Part shown: piece after piece, positions 39,486 to 52,565 of the stretch
Layout of the letters: each line of letters begins with the position of its first letter
How positions within the stretch are numbered: the stretch's first letter is position 1
NCBI RefSeq assembly: GCF_010183535.1
Contig: NC_071333.1
Coordinates: 10,848,587 to 10,912,586, forward strand
Length of the DNA stretch: 64,000 bases
DNA from: Caenorhabditis remanei
Lineage: Eukaryota; Nematoda; Chromadorea; Rhabditida; Rhabditidae
Direction: 5' to 3'
The notes under the pieces: model-generated
What the model was told of the DNA's origin: nothing
Database searches by the model: none
What the model saw: the letters and a program-made list of their open reading frames with translations, nothing else
Made by a program: the position numbers and the translations under genes

Positions 39486-40936
39486 TTATTTTGCCGGGGT
39501 TTTTTGAGTTTTGCTGACGTATCTCCTCTTTTAAGTTAAAATTCGTGTTGTCCTATGTTTTTTGTTTGCATGCACTCTTAAACTGCACGTTTAAATGTTC
39601 CATTCCTTTTCTCCATTCTCATATCTTCCAAAATCGGTGTTTTTTTCAATGATCAGCTATCATTTTTGTTCTATAATCAAAAATTTAGGTTAAAAAACTA
39701 AAAAAATTAGAACAAATGCCGGTTATAGTCACTTGCATGCGGCAATGATCTACTTAAGATATTTGCAACCATTAATTCATAACCTGTGTTCTGTCCTCAA
39801 ACAAGTCATAATAATTCTAGCGATTTTCAAATTCAAGCTACCTTAATTTATTGTTTCTATTGCATGCTCGTCATTCACTTTTCCTCCCTACGTGTCCATT
39901 CTCTTTGGTGTTGTTGTATTTGTCTCTATTCCACACTTGTGCTCGTTGCGTACATTGCTGTAATAAATGTTTTCAATTTCTATTGGCTTTTAGAAATTTC
40001 CGGTAGTTTTTTTTTTGAATAAATTGGAGTTTCAGCTTGGGAACACATTGAATTTTTTCAGAGGGTTGGGTTTTTGTTTGTGTGGGTTGTCTTTGTCTTG
40101 TCCTATGTTTTTCGAAACAAAACCATACTAAAGCTAACAATGTGGCGTCTTGAGTGATGAGTGACTTTTGCTTTTTGTCAATCCCGAGCAGTTTAGTAGA
40201 AAATAGTTCAGATAGAAAAAATATGAAGACTAGAGTAATAACTAGCAACGCTAACTTTTTTAGATGTCCTTGGAGTTCATCACCAGTAAAGCAGAATATC
40301 GTCTAACAAGTCACCGGATGAAGGATATCTGATCTCATCAGTTAATTCCTTTTTTGAAATTCACTTTTTTCTTCTTATTTGAGCTCATTGTTTTCATTTG
40401 TGTTCTGTCGGAATAATGTTCAAAATCACTATATCAACTGACAGTCTTTGGTTACGGTTCCTATCAAAATAATATTGAAGTGTCCATAAAACGTTTTATT
40501 TCTGTTCATTACTCCAAAAATGCTGTCACCAAGTTAAATCCCAAAAGTTACTCGACTTAATTAATCAAATTGAAATGTTTGTTTTTCTGGTTAAGTGTGG
40601 TTAATTGGGGAGGATAGTGTGTGATAAGCTACACTCAAATTGTACATGGATATAGTAATCTGTAAAAGAATAGCATGTTGAAGAAAACAGTAATTGTTCT
40701 TGAGACGAAGTGGAAAGTGATTCAATCATTTATGCTCGTGCACACAAAAGATTTCTTTGCAGATTGCAGGTAGCGTCTAACCACTAAAATAGCCTCATCT
40801 CTAGAACAACGAGAGATTTTCTTTTGTACATTTTTTGCTGGCGACAAGCGAGGTTGAGTAGAATTGAGAGGGGGATTATAACTCGTTCGTCTGAAACTTT
40901 TGATTAGAAAAATGAATGAGTGAGTATGATGAATGA
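39486..40936. other. Intergenic tail-to-tail gap between QSOX and the 41-kb gene
   Basis: Contains both 3' UTRs. Small ORFs at 39786-40248 overlap on both strands and show no splice or domain support. No other feature seen. Confidence 0.5.
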
Positions 40937-42809
40937 TTATTGTTGACGGATCCAGTTGTCGCGTCTTGGACGAGACGAGTCGGTGGTCTTGGATGCGTGG
41001 TAAGCGGAGAGAACGATCTCATCAGCTGATCTCTCACGTCTGGCTGGCACTGGAGAAGATTGCTCAGATCTGAAATAGAGAATTATTAATATGAAAAATG
41101 ACATATTCCCTTGCTACTAATGAATGAATCAATACTTACCCACTGCTGGTAGCATAATCACTTCCCATCGATCTTGGGCTCAAATCATATTGTCTTTTCA
41201 CGTGGTATGCCCCATATCCGGTTGTTCTGTATGGTACATAGTCTCCTTTGATGTTCTTCGTCAACACCTTAAGTTCGTTGGCACTGCTCGCCGAGTCTGC
41301 AATAAGATTCGTAAGCTATTCTATTTTTGCTCCGAGTTCGTTGGTTAAATGGAATGTTTGCGTTTCGGTAGGTAGGACAGTGATGAAAAAATTGAGAAAT
41401 TACGCAAAATGGACTGTTGACATTTCTTCTAATGTTACTGTTTAGCGACGCAAGGCAACCAATGGCTCTTAGTTTTACTTCATTCTTCTATTTGGCATCA
41501 GAATGGGAAAAAGAATGAGTGGAACTCGGTTTGCTTCAAAAATGTGCTACATACCTCTCTTTAGGAACTCTGGATTGTATTCGCTGTCATATTGACGAGT
41601 TCTGGAAGCTGGACGTGGAGAAAGAGCTTGAGTGCGATGTGGAAGGTTTTGTGGCTCGTCACCTGTAATGATTCCTTTTTAATGATGTGGTTTGAGAATT
41701 AACAAGTTTTTAGCTAAAAATCTCTTCATTCTAAAGTTGAGCAAGTAGCATGTAAATTTTGAGCAAGTATGTCAAAAAGGCAAGCGAAACTCAATGAAAC
41801 ATAAAAGGGGAAATGAAGGAATTTTTAAAGGTAATATTGGCGGGAGTATTGATATTCCTCATGAATCTCACCGGTTGGCGATGGGCTGTGCGAGACGTAT
41901 CCGGCATCTCCCCACTTGGTTCCGTATCTGGTGATCGAGTCTGAAAATTCATAGTTTGTGAGTGAAAAGTGGTTTTTTGCCCTGAAAGTTTATTAGTTTT
42001 GAAATTAACTCAACAAAAACAGAAACAACCAAAGAACAAGGAGACTAGAGCTAGAACTACTCAAGGACATATTCGGTTTCTACAATTCGGATTAAGGTTA
42101 CTTTAGTTTCAGCTAGAGCCCACAATTTTCCTTCCCAGTCAATTAGTCTAGGCTCGTCAGATTCATAATCTGATCCGCTCTCATAGTCAGAATCGGAAGA
42201 AAAGTAACCTTTGCGGTGTCTCTCGTATTTAGCGTATTTGTCGTAAACGGTTTGTCCTGGAGCCTCAACTGGCATTGGGGAAACACTTCGGGAGCGGTCT
42301 GGGATCGACAACTTTCTCTTGTGGTGAGCTGGTCCTGAAAAAAAAAGATATTCTTTTAGATGTATTAAAGTATGGGGAATTTGCAACTTACCGTAGCCGG
42401 CAGAACGATGTGGGACAACTTCTCTTGGGCTTGGTGGGACCTCATCCTCCACGAAGACTGGTGGCTGGAGAACAAACTTCTTTGGAACCTTCTTCTCTTC
42501 CTTTACTGGCTCTTCAGATGGAGCAGACGACTTGGTCCATCCAACCATACCAATGGCATCGATAGGTTCTTCAGAGATATCTCTAATTGGTACCTGGGCA
42601 TCATTGAGTCTTTCGAGATGGTTGAATGCAGCAGAGATGAATGGAATACTCTTTCCAGAAAGGACCCATCTTCCTTCGATGTCAAGAGACTTCAGACGGT
42701 TTGGTCCACGTCCTTGGATATGGGAGTCCATATGGAAGTACTTGATATCATCAGTGTTGAGACCGAAGTCAGACATGAACAAGTTTGGAATGGTGGTTGG
42801 AGGAGCCAT
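40937..42809 (-). CDS. Uncharacterised disordered Ser/Tyr/Arg-rich protein, alternative C-termini
   Basis: The long form uses exons 42809-42392, 42334-42209, 41940-41872, 41662-41555, 41296-41140 and 41069-40937, about 336 residues, all phases consistent. It begins MAPPTTIPNLFMSDFGLNTD, contains a folded-looking segment around IEGRWVLSGKSIPFISAAFN, then becomes Ser/Pro/Arg/Tyr-rich (SRSVSPMPVEAPGQ; later GYGAYHVKRQYDLSPRS). A short form reads past the exon-2 donor through SSDSDYESGSDYESDEP to a stop at 42057. There is no signal peptide or membrane helix. A TATA box stands at 42886-42892. Abundant RxxS and SP sites suggest a phosphorylated scaffold, perhaps in muscle or cytoskeleton, but that is only inference. 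I do not recognise the family. Confidence 0.72.
42057..42208 (-). CDS. Alternative terminal segment (retained intron) of the 41-kb gene
   Basis: Beyond the phase-1 donor AAAG|GTTACT at 42209 the same frame stays open for about 50 codons. It reads YFSSDSDYESGSDYESDEP then WEGKLWALAETKVTLIR, and stops at 42057. The acidic Ser/Tyr repeat is clearly coding-like rather than intronic, so this is probably the end of a genuine short isoform. Confidence 0.5.
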
Positions 42810-42885
42810 TGAGAAAAGGAGAAGTAGTTCAAATGAGCTAGACGAGCTGAGCTGATGTGATGTCTGGAAGTGACCTTGACCTCGC

Positions 42886-42892
42886 TTTTATA
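42886..42892 (-). promoter_or_regulatory. TATA box of the 41-kb gene
   Basis: TATAAAA on the minus strand lies 77 bases upstream of the ATG at 42809, with no splice acceptor between them. This fits a TATA-driven promoter with a short unspliced leader. Confidence 0.6.
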
Positions 42893-45800
42893 CCAGGAAC
42901 AGTTTTTTTTCGGAAGGCAACGCCCACCCCTACTGTGGTGAACTTGGTAAATGCGCACACATGCACTAAGCTCATCACAAATAGAAAGAAGAGAGGGTCG
43001 ACCTACGCGTAGTAGAAAGAGAGTACCGTATGTGTTTTGGGCGACGTCGAAACAAAAAAAGAGAAGAAAAAAAACGAGCGAAACTGTTTAACACCGGATT
43101 ACTGGAGCGGTGGCGTACGTTTTGGAAAATGATCAGTTTGGTCGATTTGTCAGCTTTTCTTCAAACACTGCGAGGAACTGACTAACAGTGAAGGAACGTG
43201 AAAATATTGGAGGGAAAAAGTTCCACGTGAAATGTTTAGCAACTCGTTGGTGTTCAAGTAATTTTGTTAGCAATCAGTTCTAAACTTGAAATAACTTTTT
43301 TGAAAACTTTCATTTCCTGATCATTGAAATATGCGACATAGTTCTTAACGATCTCTTGTATTAGTTCTAAACGATGTCTGCGGCTGAATATTACTGTCAA
43401 TCTGACTAAATCAAATTCTTACAGTAAACAGCAAGGTCTTAACTGTAAGTTCAATTTCATTGTATATTAAATATATATCCTAAAAATTTTCAGAAACGTA
43501 TTCGAACATTGCTGAGAGCAAGATATTTTTCTCAGTTTCTCAGTTTACGCATTCTAGCATTGACAAATGGACGGTCTTCGATGTTCTCAACATTAATTTG
43601 AGCATCGTTTACATAATATTAACGCTATCAAAGTTTGTTTTTGATATTCAGAGATAGTCAATAATTTTCCAGTTGCGTTCCGATGTAGTCAATCAATGTC
43701 TTCGTCACTATTTTCAAAGGGTGTGGTATTTACTCCTAATTTTTCATCACCATCTCACACACACGCTCAATTCTTTTTTTTCTGTTCATGACCAAGAAGA
43801 TTGTTTACCACTGTTTACTTCTCCGCTTTACAGAACGACAGTTTTAAGATGGAATGGGCAAAAACGAGGAAGAATTCAACGGTCGCGTTTTGTTTTTGTT
43901 ACTTGCCCAAACTGTTATTTACTCTTCATTGGTAGCCTCGCTTCTATTCTTTCAATCAAAGTTTTTGTCATAAGTTCACGTGGCTTCCGATGGTTGGTGT
44001 GTGCAATTTTGAGAAAATTAAATTCAAAAAAGTTCTTATGGAACAAAAGGTTTTTTGGTATATGAGGAATTTGATTATTTTAAAAAATTGAATATAAGAA
44101 GAATTGTGAAGTACTAATCAAAAAGGGAAAAGGTCCAGCACAAAACCGATGTATTCAAAAAACAAATAAAAGAGATGCGTAGCATTCCAAGAGAAAATCA
44201 AAAAATCAAAACATAATAGTCTTGAGTACCAACTACTATAGAATTATAATGACATCCAGAAACGACCACTAAAAAATCAAAAAACTTTTGAAAGTTTGAA
44301 CAGGAATGAGGCAGTCTATATCTAATAGGAACAAGTTATGATTGTTCTTTGTTCGAATATTTTATATGAAATAAATTTATATCTGATCCAAAAGATTTAT
44401 TATGAAAATGGGGGAAAATTGCTCTGGATGAAATATGTAACGTTTCCTGAATTCGGCCCAGCGAATTTATTTAAACGATACATTTATTTATATAGACATT
44501 AATCTCAATTGAAGCGTTCTATGGATTCGTTGTTTTCCGTTCTTAAAAGAACAATCACAAATGGAAAGCCATTTAGCAGTGATTAATTGCTATTATACTC
44601 GTTTCGAAAGAATACTTTTACAGGTTTTTCAAGGAATTCTTCGCTTATAAAATTATGACAACAAAAACCTGAAGAAAAAACAAAGATGTTCCAAGTGTTT
44701 GAGAAAAAGAAAAACAAGTTACAGAATTATTAACTTATTGATTGTTTTTGAATTGTTTTCAGTTATTCGAGTTAATCAATTGGCGACAAGGAAACGCAAT
44801 GTGTATTCGACGCCTCAACACAACGTATCATTTGAATTTTCTAATTCCTCGTTTTTTCCGTATTGAACTCTCCCAAATGTGAATAAAAATAGAAAAAAGT
44901 TGCAATAAAAAGAAAAATGTATGTGTTTTTCTACTCTGAAAAAACTCACCATCAAAGCATAAGTTATCCACTTTGTCATAATCCATCATCTCTGTCTTTT
45001 CTTTTCTTTTTTTAGCTTTCATTCTTTTCCGCAGATTCTCCACTGACGACCTGACACTCTACATTTGAACTAAAATTCTTGGAATCTATCACAATTCAAA
45101 GAGCGCTCATTATTCACATCGTGGACGTGGAATTTGTGAAGTGAAGTGTAGCAAGTAAAGTGTATGCAATAAAAGTATCATATGCCGTGTTTCCAAAACT
45201 TTTTTTTTTCCATTTTTCTGCATTCGGATATTGCAATTGAGTTTCTAAAACTATTGGTTGAAGTTCAAATATGTGACATATCTGTTTTCCGTGCCACCTT
45301 CTCCAGTGAAAACGACAACAAGATATGTGGATAGCTGTTCAAATATTCTTTAGAGAAAAAAAGAAAAAGCAATTCAAACACACAAAATTACTCAGATCTC
45401 TCTTAACTTTTTTACATCTTTCTGGTATCTAGTACTCGTTTTAATTTCTGAAAACTCAACTTTCTTTCCATTTGAGTTGCAAAAAAGAATTATGTCAGAG
45501 AATTCATATTATATCCAGAATAGCTTTCACTCGCTATTAAATTGAAAATGGGAGGATAGAATTCATAGAGCGGATGAAAACCTCATAAAATGTGTTATGT
45601 ATTGCTATATGTTATTTTTTATCCAGTTTGATGAAAAGAGAATGGGATGATGTAAATACACTAAAAATAGAAGAATTTGTAACATTTCGAATGTTACAAG
45701 TATCATAGTACATATTGTAGAATAATACCTTGTCTTTGAAAGTTAGTTTATTCAAATTTTGAGAAATATTTTCAAAAAAGCTTTCCATTTAATTGTAAAA

Positions 45801-48058
45801 CTTGAAAACTTTGTTGATCGAACCTCCCAGAACCTCTTTTTAAAAAAATTTTAAAAAGTGATTTATGATCTCTTAATTGTTTTCTCTCTCAGTTTTCATC
45901 TCTCTTTTCGTTTGTCACGTTAACAAAGATAATTTAAATGGTAAACAATACACCTTATCATTTGCCAATACTGTTGATTTGCATTTTCTTTCGTTTGTAC
46001 CGCATCACCTACAAATTCTTTTCTATTTAACTATCTCCTTCATTTTCAAGATTTGTTCCAAGAAATAAAACCAGTTGTTGTCATCGGATAGAGCTATCAC
46101 AAAACGAGAAAGCCTGACTTGTTTTGTATCAAATTACTTGCTGTTTTTATTTCCAGGTCTCTCTTTTTTGTTCCCCACCAACAGTTGTGTTTTCGCAGCG
46201 GTTACTTACAATGATGCCACATTTTTGCTATTCTCTCTGTTGTTATTCTAGTTTTCCACCTTACTTGAATTCCCCAGCCTTTCGTTTCACCTTTTCTCCA
46301 TTTGATTGTTCTATTTTGTTCTTCTGTATTTCGTAATTTAAACAGAAGGAATTACAAATCGTGACTCATGACAAATCGTGACCTTTGTGTACTTATCCCA
46401 GATGAACTGCACAGTCATGATGTACAAAATGGTATTTGTATTACATTTACTCCATAACAATTGTCTCGTCGTACAGCAGCCACAAACCTAGTATTTGAGT
46501 TGTGAGCCATAAGTTTTGAGAGAGGAAGAAAAAGTCGCATGACGTGCTCAGGACACCATCATATTATCTCCACTTTCCATCTCCTCCTTTTCACTTATTT
46601 TAATCTTTGTTCACTTATAACACCTCTATATTCCAGTTTCAATTTTAAACGCAATTCTCAAAAGTTTGCACTGAAGAGTAATGACTAAAACTGAGAGAAG
46701 ATATGAAACCTTTCAAACTGAGCTTCCGTTGAAATTATAACAAAATTGAAAAAGAGCAGAAATGAAAACTTGATAAAATCAGCTGCTTAATTATGTATGT
46801 CTGCTCTCTTTTCACCATCTCTTCTACTTTCTATTGTTTTTTTCCCACTATTGGAGTATGATCAATTGTTTTTGTTCAAGTCAAGGTGCAAAAACACCCT
46901 TCTGTTTGTAAAACTGTAATAAGGAATTTGTGACGTTGATTTTGAATGAATCAGGTCAATATAAATTCAACCGGTTTTTCAAAAAAAAAAAGTGAACGTT
47001 TTGAAATTTTTGTTTTGAAACACATTGGTGAACTAAAATTCTCAACAAACACTTATCGATACAGTCACTGACCACATCGTACTGTTTATCTGTTCTTGCA
47101 CTGTTAGATGAAAACATGTCCCCTATCTCTGGTCCCTGAACGAATAGACACCAGATGATGAAATTCCAGAATTTCATTCTCTATTTAAATACCCTTTCTC
47201 CTTCAGTTCGATGTCGATTTGAACTAAATAAGTATCCATCTTATTTCTGTTAGTTAGAAATCTTTGATTACCTAGAAATTTTATGAATCAAGAGTACAAC
47301 TAGTGTCACGGCAATTTTATCAACCCAAAGCAAATTCTTCATAGTATCTCTGACAAACATCAATAAACATTCCCTAGTATGCTTGTTGTCTACAAAATTG
47401 CTACCTGCCACTATTGATTTCCAAATTTACTTTTCAAGACTTCATTCACCCAAACCAGTCTATCTTCCTCAATCAACTTCCTCTCTTTGCCATTTTGGTT
47501 TTCCGTTTGAAAAGTGCGTGGCCCGACGTCGATAATTTCCGGCCGATCAAACTAATCGAATAACGTTTTCCTCACTGACAAAACAGATTTGTTGTGTATG
47601 ACTCGTTGTCTATTTTTCTCCGTTTCTTTTCCGCCTCCCTATCTCTCTCCTCCGCCCAAACGAACCCCGCCCATTGCGGCCACATCTCAGTCTGTGTCGC
47701 TCTTCTCACCTCAACTCTTCTTGTCTCTTGGTGCACTCTTTTGTAACCGATACATCTTTTTTCTAGAGGTCATACGCCCTACCCTCCACCACGTGTGTGA
47801 GGGGGATAAGTTATGATACGTACAATTTGTACGACGGGGCATTTGGCATCCCCTCCAACATTGCATCTTTTTCTGATAGATTTCGTGTCATAGAGCGATA
47901 AAACAAGAGAATAGTATAAAACAACGCAGTTTGACTCTTTCTTTCCTCTTTCTCGTTGACAAAATTTTCAATCTTTTCTTTTAGTTTTATTGCGTTCCCA
48001 TCTCTTTTCTTTTCTTGCTCTTCTCTTTTTCAAAAACTTTTAGACAATCTTCTCAATT
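42893..48058. other. 5-kb gene-poor region
   Basis: Apart from the candidate alternative exon near 45.0 kb I see no supported gene. The longest ORF (43673-44065 plus, 130 codons) has no homology I recognise, no splice context and AT-driven composition, so I leave it out. TATAAAA at 47915-47921 lies upstream of the PMP3-family gene. Confidence 0.45.
44950..45022 (-). CDS. Candidate upstream alternative first exon of the 41-kb gene
   Basis: This segment begins MKAKKRKEKTEMMDYDKVDN after an in-frame stop and ends CFD plus one base before an excellent GTGAGT donor. The leftover base completes Gly with the second exon at 42334, so it could replace the first exon across a 2.6-kb intron. Only splice phase and a basic composition support it. 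Confidence 0.35.
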
Positions 48059-48067
48059 CAGGTCATC

Positions 48068-48317
48068 ATGGCTATCGAAATGCAACAAATCATCGAGTTG
48101 ATCCTCGCGATCTTCCTTCCGGTAAGCTTGATTTTAGTATGAGCAATGTTTCCAACGTCCTGCCGACAGAATTCAAAACAATAAATTTCAGCCATTGGCC
48201 ATCTTCATCCACGGATCCGACTGCAACATTCATGTCGCTGTCAACATCATCTTGTGCTTCTTCTTCTATCTCCCAGCCATCATCCATGCTCTCTGGTACT
48301 GCTTCTTCAGAGCTTAG
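48068..48317 (+). CDS. PMP3/UPF0057 family small membrane protein
   Basis: Two exons (48068-48121 and 48192-48317) give a 59-residue protein starting [19 protein letters not shown]. Two transmembrane helices are evident: [20 protein letters not shown] at the start, then [20 protein letters not shown]. The family signature of an early PPLAIF turn and a final [10 protein letters not shown] is present. Members such as yeast Pmp3 are plasma-membrane proteolipids that affect membrane potential and salt tolerance. The length is normal for the family. An acceptor (CAATTCAG) lies six bases before the ATG, suggesting SL trans-splicing or a 5'-UTR intron. I recall the C. elegans homologue as F47B7.1. 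A poly(A) signal follows near 48520. Confidence 0.93.
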
Positions 48318-49317
48318 ACAATTCGCCCCTCACGACGAAAACTGCCAAGCCGATTTCCCTACCCCAAAAAATCCAATGCATATTCTAATCTCCCACGCAT
48401 TCACCGTTTTCTAAGTTGCCTTACTTTCTAATTACCAATCGAATTTTATGAATGGCGTTCTCTTTTTCTCTATCTTGTTGTTATCACAAGTGTTTTCTTT
48501 TCTCTGCATTTGGTACTGCTAATAAAATCAATCGATAAGCAATTGTTTATTGTGTTGTTGAGCGAAAAGCAGATATGTCGAAGTTTCTCGCTGAGAAATG
48601 GCCCCCCGAGAAGACTTACACTGCGTGTGTATGTATGTGTGCCCACTTCATGAAGAAATAGTGCGGCAATCAGTGGAGACGCTCTAGCGATTTTCGAAAA
48701 GTGAACAATAAAACTACCCCGTGGTTGATGGCTGATCGTTGTTGTGTACGTTACTTGGTTGAAGGTCGACAACACCTTCCTCCTTCATGTTGACTTACAT
48801 GGCCTTCCGAAGAGAGGACAGTATACGAGTAGTTTACAGAACAAGACAGGTATATACGCCAATTCAATGTTGTTTTTTTCGGGATCCTCTGTTTTTCGAT
48901 TGAAGAAAAATGAACTTCCGTGGTGTGCAAACAAAAAGCTTTTTTTTCGAAAATGTATTGGGTCTCATGGAACAAAGGGAATCAAAAGATCTCTGCGGCG
49001 AAAATTAAAGGAAAATATAATTTATTAAATTTGAGATATTGAAGAATTCGCCAGATAGCGTCTTTTTTTAAATATAGGTTTTTTGTCTTTAGTTTATATT
49101 TCAAAACCGTCACAAACAGGATCACAGTCGTTTTTGGAAATCAAGAATGGACAATCTAAAGTAGAATTTATTGCTGAAAACCAATGTACAAATAAATAAT
49201 CTATGACTACCAGCAAATTTAAACGCACTTTGCTCTCCATCAATACACTAGATGCAAAAAAGACAAAAATACAATCAGAATAATTTATAATGGAGGATTT
49301 CCGGGTTTAACTCGAGG
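48318..49317. other. Intergenic gap after the PMP3 gene
   Basis: Holds the 3' UTRs of the plus-strand PMP3 gene and of the convergent Cys-rich gene. Short ORFs at 48470-49028 overlap on both strands and carry no recognisable features. Confidence 0.5.
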
Positions 49318-51854
49318 TTATGCGTAAGAGTCGCCGTCCATTTGAGTGTTAGAAAAAGTGGATGACGTCTTGCTACCACTGCTGCTGTTTTTCTGAAAAT
49401 CACAATGATTACATGATTCTGAATTAAAATGTGCACCTCTTCAGAATTTGTAGAGTTGTTGTTCGAACTCTTAGGGGAGTCTCTCATTGGCTCCGCATAA
49501 CTGCCTGTATTATTGTCTTCATCGTCGTCACCACTATTGTTGTTGTTATTGTTGTTTCCGTTATTATTACTGTTGTTATTACCGTTATTTGAGTTTCCGG
49601 AACCGCTTAGTTTACGGAATTTAGCGGCCATATTCTTGTACCTAAAAAAGTTTAAGAGTTTGTGAACAAGGCACTTGAGAATGTATGGAAAATTGGATTA
49701 CTTTAAACAGCAAAGGTTTTGAGAGCATTGAACATATCCTGGCTGACATTGACATGGAACTCCACAAGCCACAACTACTTCGGCATCTAAAACTTTTGAT
49801 TAAACTTTTGGTTAGAGATGGAGACTTGTGTTAGAAAATCGATAGTTGTTGTTATATTTGCAATTGGACAAAATATATAGGAAAGGAATGAAGAATGTAA
49901 TAAATATGTTATATGAAAGAAAGAGAAATGGAGAGAGTACGCATTCCATTCTGATCACATCCCCATATTGGTTAGCCCCTATTCTGGCATGCTCGACACC
50001 CTTGAGATGGAGGAGGTGGGGGTGGTAGAGGCATCCGTTGTTCTGCAAGTCTCATGCACATCTGAACTATGAACCCTCACTCAATCTTACGTTGTTGCAC
50101 ACATGTTGGCTGACATAATGGCATACACGCTGGAGAACATTGAATTGGTGTTGGAGCAAATGTCTGAACACATGTTGGACTACAAGCTGGCATACAGGTT
50201 TGGACGCATGACAGCTGGAAAGTTCAAGTTTTTTTTTCTATTTCCATGAAAGTGCATTTGATGTTTCTGTACCCTAGCTATGCAACTGCTCTCACAAAGA
50301 GGCATACACTGAGATGCACATGGTGACGGTGCCATCTGAACTGCGTACTGCTGAACACAGTTCATATCACAGCTTGGATAACATTGTTGAGGGCACATGG
50401 ATTGAACACATGATGATGTACAGGAAGGCATACATGCTGGAAGGCATTGGGAGATAGGTCTTGCAACCTGAAGATTTGTAACACATGCATTGGTGCACAT
50501 TGGTCTGCACTGTTGTGGGCACATTGAGTACTGTTGAACACATGATGGAGAGCATGATGGCATACACATTGAGTCACATCTTGGGGGTGGCATCTGAAAA
50601 TAGATTCATCAATCAAAAATGTTTCCCAAACCATTCCAATTTCCCATCAAATTTTCCCATTTAATATAATAGTCCACTTAAAAATGTGAGTCATGACATT
50701 TCAATTTCATCTGTTTTTTTCTGCAAGTTGCCGTCAGAATTGAAAAATACCAAACAAGTTTTCTGAAGGGTTACTTTGGTTTTCGGTCAAACTTACTGGC
50801 GCGGGAACCGAAATTTGGATTTGTTGAATGCAGGTTGGTAGGCATCTTGGCATACACTGTGGAATGCAGTTCGCTTGCCTGAACACATCAAAAATTAGGA
50901 ATATAGGTTGTTGGGGAAGTTAAACGACTTACGTGCATATTGAAGGACAATTGTTGGTACAGGTACTGCAAGTGACTGCTTGAACACATTGCGAGTTACA
51001 AGATGGCATACATGCAGATACGCAAGATTCTTGCTTGACGCTAACTTCGTATTCCTGGAGACAAGAAGAGGAACAAGATGGCATGCATGAAGGTGCGCAA
51101 GTTGGACGAACAGCAACTTGAATAGATTGAATACACTGTGGAGTGCATACCGGTTGACATTGTTGTGGACAGCTTGGGAAGACTGACTGTAATCATATCA
51201 TAATTATTTCATATTCAAAAGTTACATATTTCCTTACTTGGATGCAAGACGATGAGCAGGATGGCATGCACTGTGGAGCGCATTCCGTAGGACCTTGAAT
51301 TGCATTAATGCATGCTGGAAGACAGAGCGGCATACACTGCTGCCCACATGATGGTCCCTGGAATGTTTCTAGTTTTCTTCTTTATTTTATCATCGGATTC
51401 TATACCGATTTGACTAGATTGATACATGCTGAATCACATTTTGGCATGCACTGTTCAACACAAACTGAGGTCTAAAACCAAAATAAAATTAACTGAGATT
51501 AACATAAAAAGCAACAAAAACCTTGGCCATAACACAAGCTTGAGTGCACATTGGTTGACACCTATCGGGACAAGTGACCTTCAAAAGTTGAAGTGAATAA
51601 CGGTGAGAACTATTGAAAACTCACGAATCCGTTGCACGAGCCACATCCACAGTTACCTTGGGGACACATTGCACAACATTGTCTCTTTGATCGGACTCTT
51701 GTGATAAGAGAACCATTCATTCTGAGAATTGGAGAACTCAGAAGAGAAGTTGAAACCTAGAAAATCAGAATTTTTCACATCTTCTTATTGGGATCAATAC
51801 CTCATCTGCTGAAGAAAGTTGGATCACTGCAAGAGCAGCGACGAGATACTTCAT
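49318..51854 (-). CDS. Secreted Cys-rich repeat protein (CMPxC repeats) with Asn-rich tail
   Basis: The gene starts with a signal peptide (MKYLVAALAVIQLSSADE, exon 51854-51801) and a likely KR-type cleavage before QCCAMCPQGNCGCG. About a dozen exons then encode repeats of the form C-x-x-x-CMPxC-x-x-x-C, for example CMPSCSPSCVQQ and CMPSCSSSCVQ. Near the end lies VPCQCQPGYVQCSQNLCCLK (exon 49786-49702), which joins in phase to 49641-49437 and 49392-49318. That tail is extremely Asn/Ser-rich, with an acidic GDDDEDN block and a stop after DGDSYA. The junction between the last repeat exon (about 50050-50000) and 49786 is unresolved, because a proline-rich frame and the phase-compatible frame disagree. 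Likely an extracellular or cuticular matrix protein, related to the PQN/ABU-type families. Composition argues for extensive disulfide bonding. Confidence 0.78.
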
Positions 51855-51970
51855 GGCTAAATGTGAGGAATAGATATTTTTGATTGGCACAAAACGGATA
51901 GTAAGAAATGAGTCGACTATGAAAATAATGTCCGGCACTGTGGTCAGTTCTCCGCTATTTGTACCCATAT

Positions 51971-51977
51971 ATTTATA
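51971..51977 (-). promoter_or_regulatory. TATA box of the Cys-rich repeat gene
   Basis: TATAAAT on the minus strand lies about 117 bases upstream of the ATG at 51854, in an otherwise unremarkable spacer. Confidence 0.5.
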
Positions 51978-52565
51978 GAGATTGACACTTGCATTGTGCT
52001 CGACGGCGGCCACTTTTTGTGAACTCGCGCCCATCAAACACCATTTCATTTTGTCGCCAAACACTTGATTGCACACCGATATCCGGAAATCGCCCGGTCA
52101 TTATGCTCAATTTTTCAAGTGGTCTCGCCGTTTCGAAGGCGGATTTTGACACTTTTTGGCAGGCATTCACACGCTTTTTTGATACTTTTTCATGTATCAT
52201 ATAAGAATATAATTAACGGCAGAAAAGTCCAACCAGGGACTAATAGAGAAAAACCATGAAGAGGGCGGACAAGTGGGGATGGACTCAAGATGAACATTTC
52301 CTGCAACAGGTGTCAAGTGCCAGATTCTAAAACAGGAAAAACATATTTTATGACAAAGGTTTTACGTTAAAAAGGTCAACATTGTTAGAATAGCTTTTCA
52401 ATCTTTATAGAAAACTATAGTTCAGCAAAAATTGCTTTTCATTAAATCCAGTTTATCAATATAAGACTTTATTACAAAAAATTTCCGAAACGTTCAGAAG
52501 TCAATGGCCAAACTTGAAATACCAACAAATACATTAAATGATTGAATAAATAATACAAAAATTAA

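Noticed and set aside
42275..42855. Plus-strand ORFs of up to 146 codons over the 41-kb gene
   Set aside because: They overlap a minus-strand exon with good splice phase and a TATA box; the plus frames have none.
43673..44065. 130-codon plus-strand ORF
   Set aside because: Low-complexity hydrophobic/aromatic composition typical of AT-rich noncoding DNA, no splice context, no recognisable domain.
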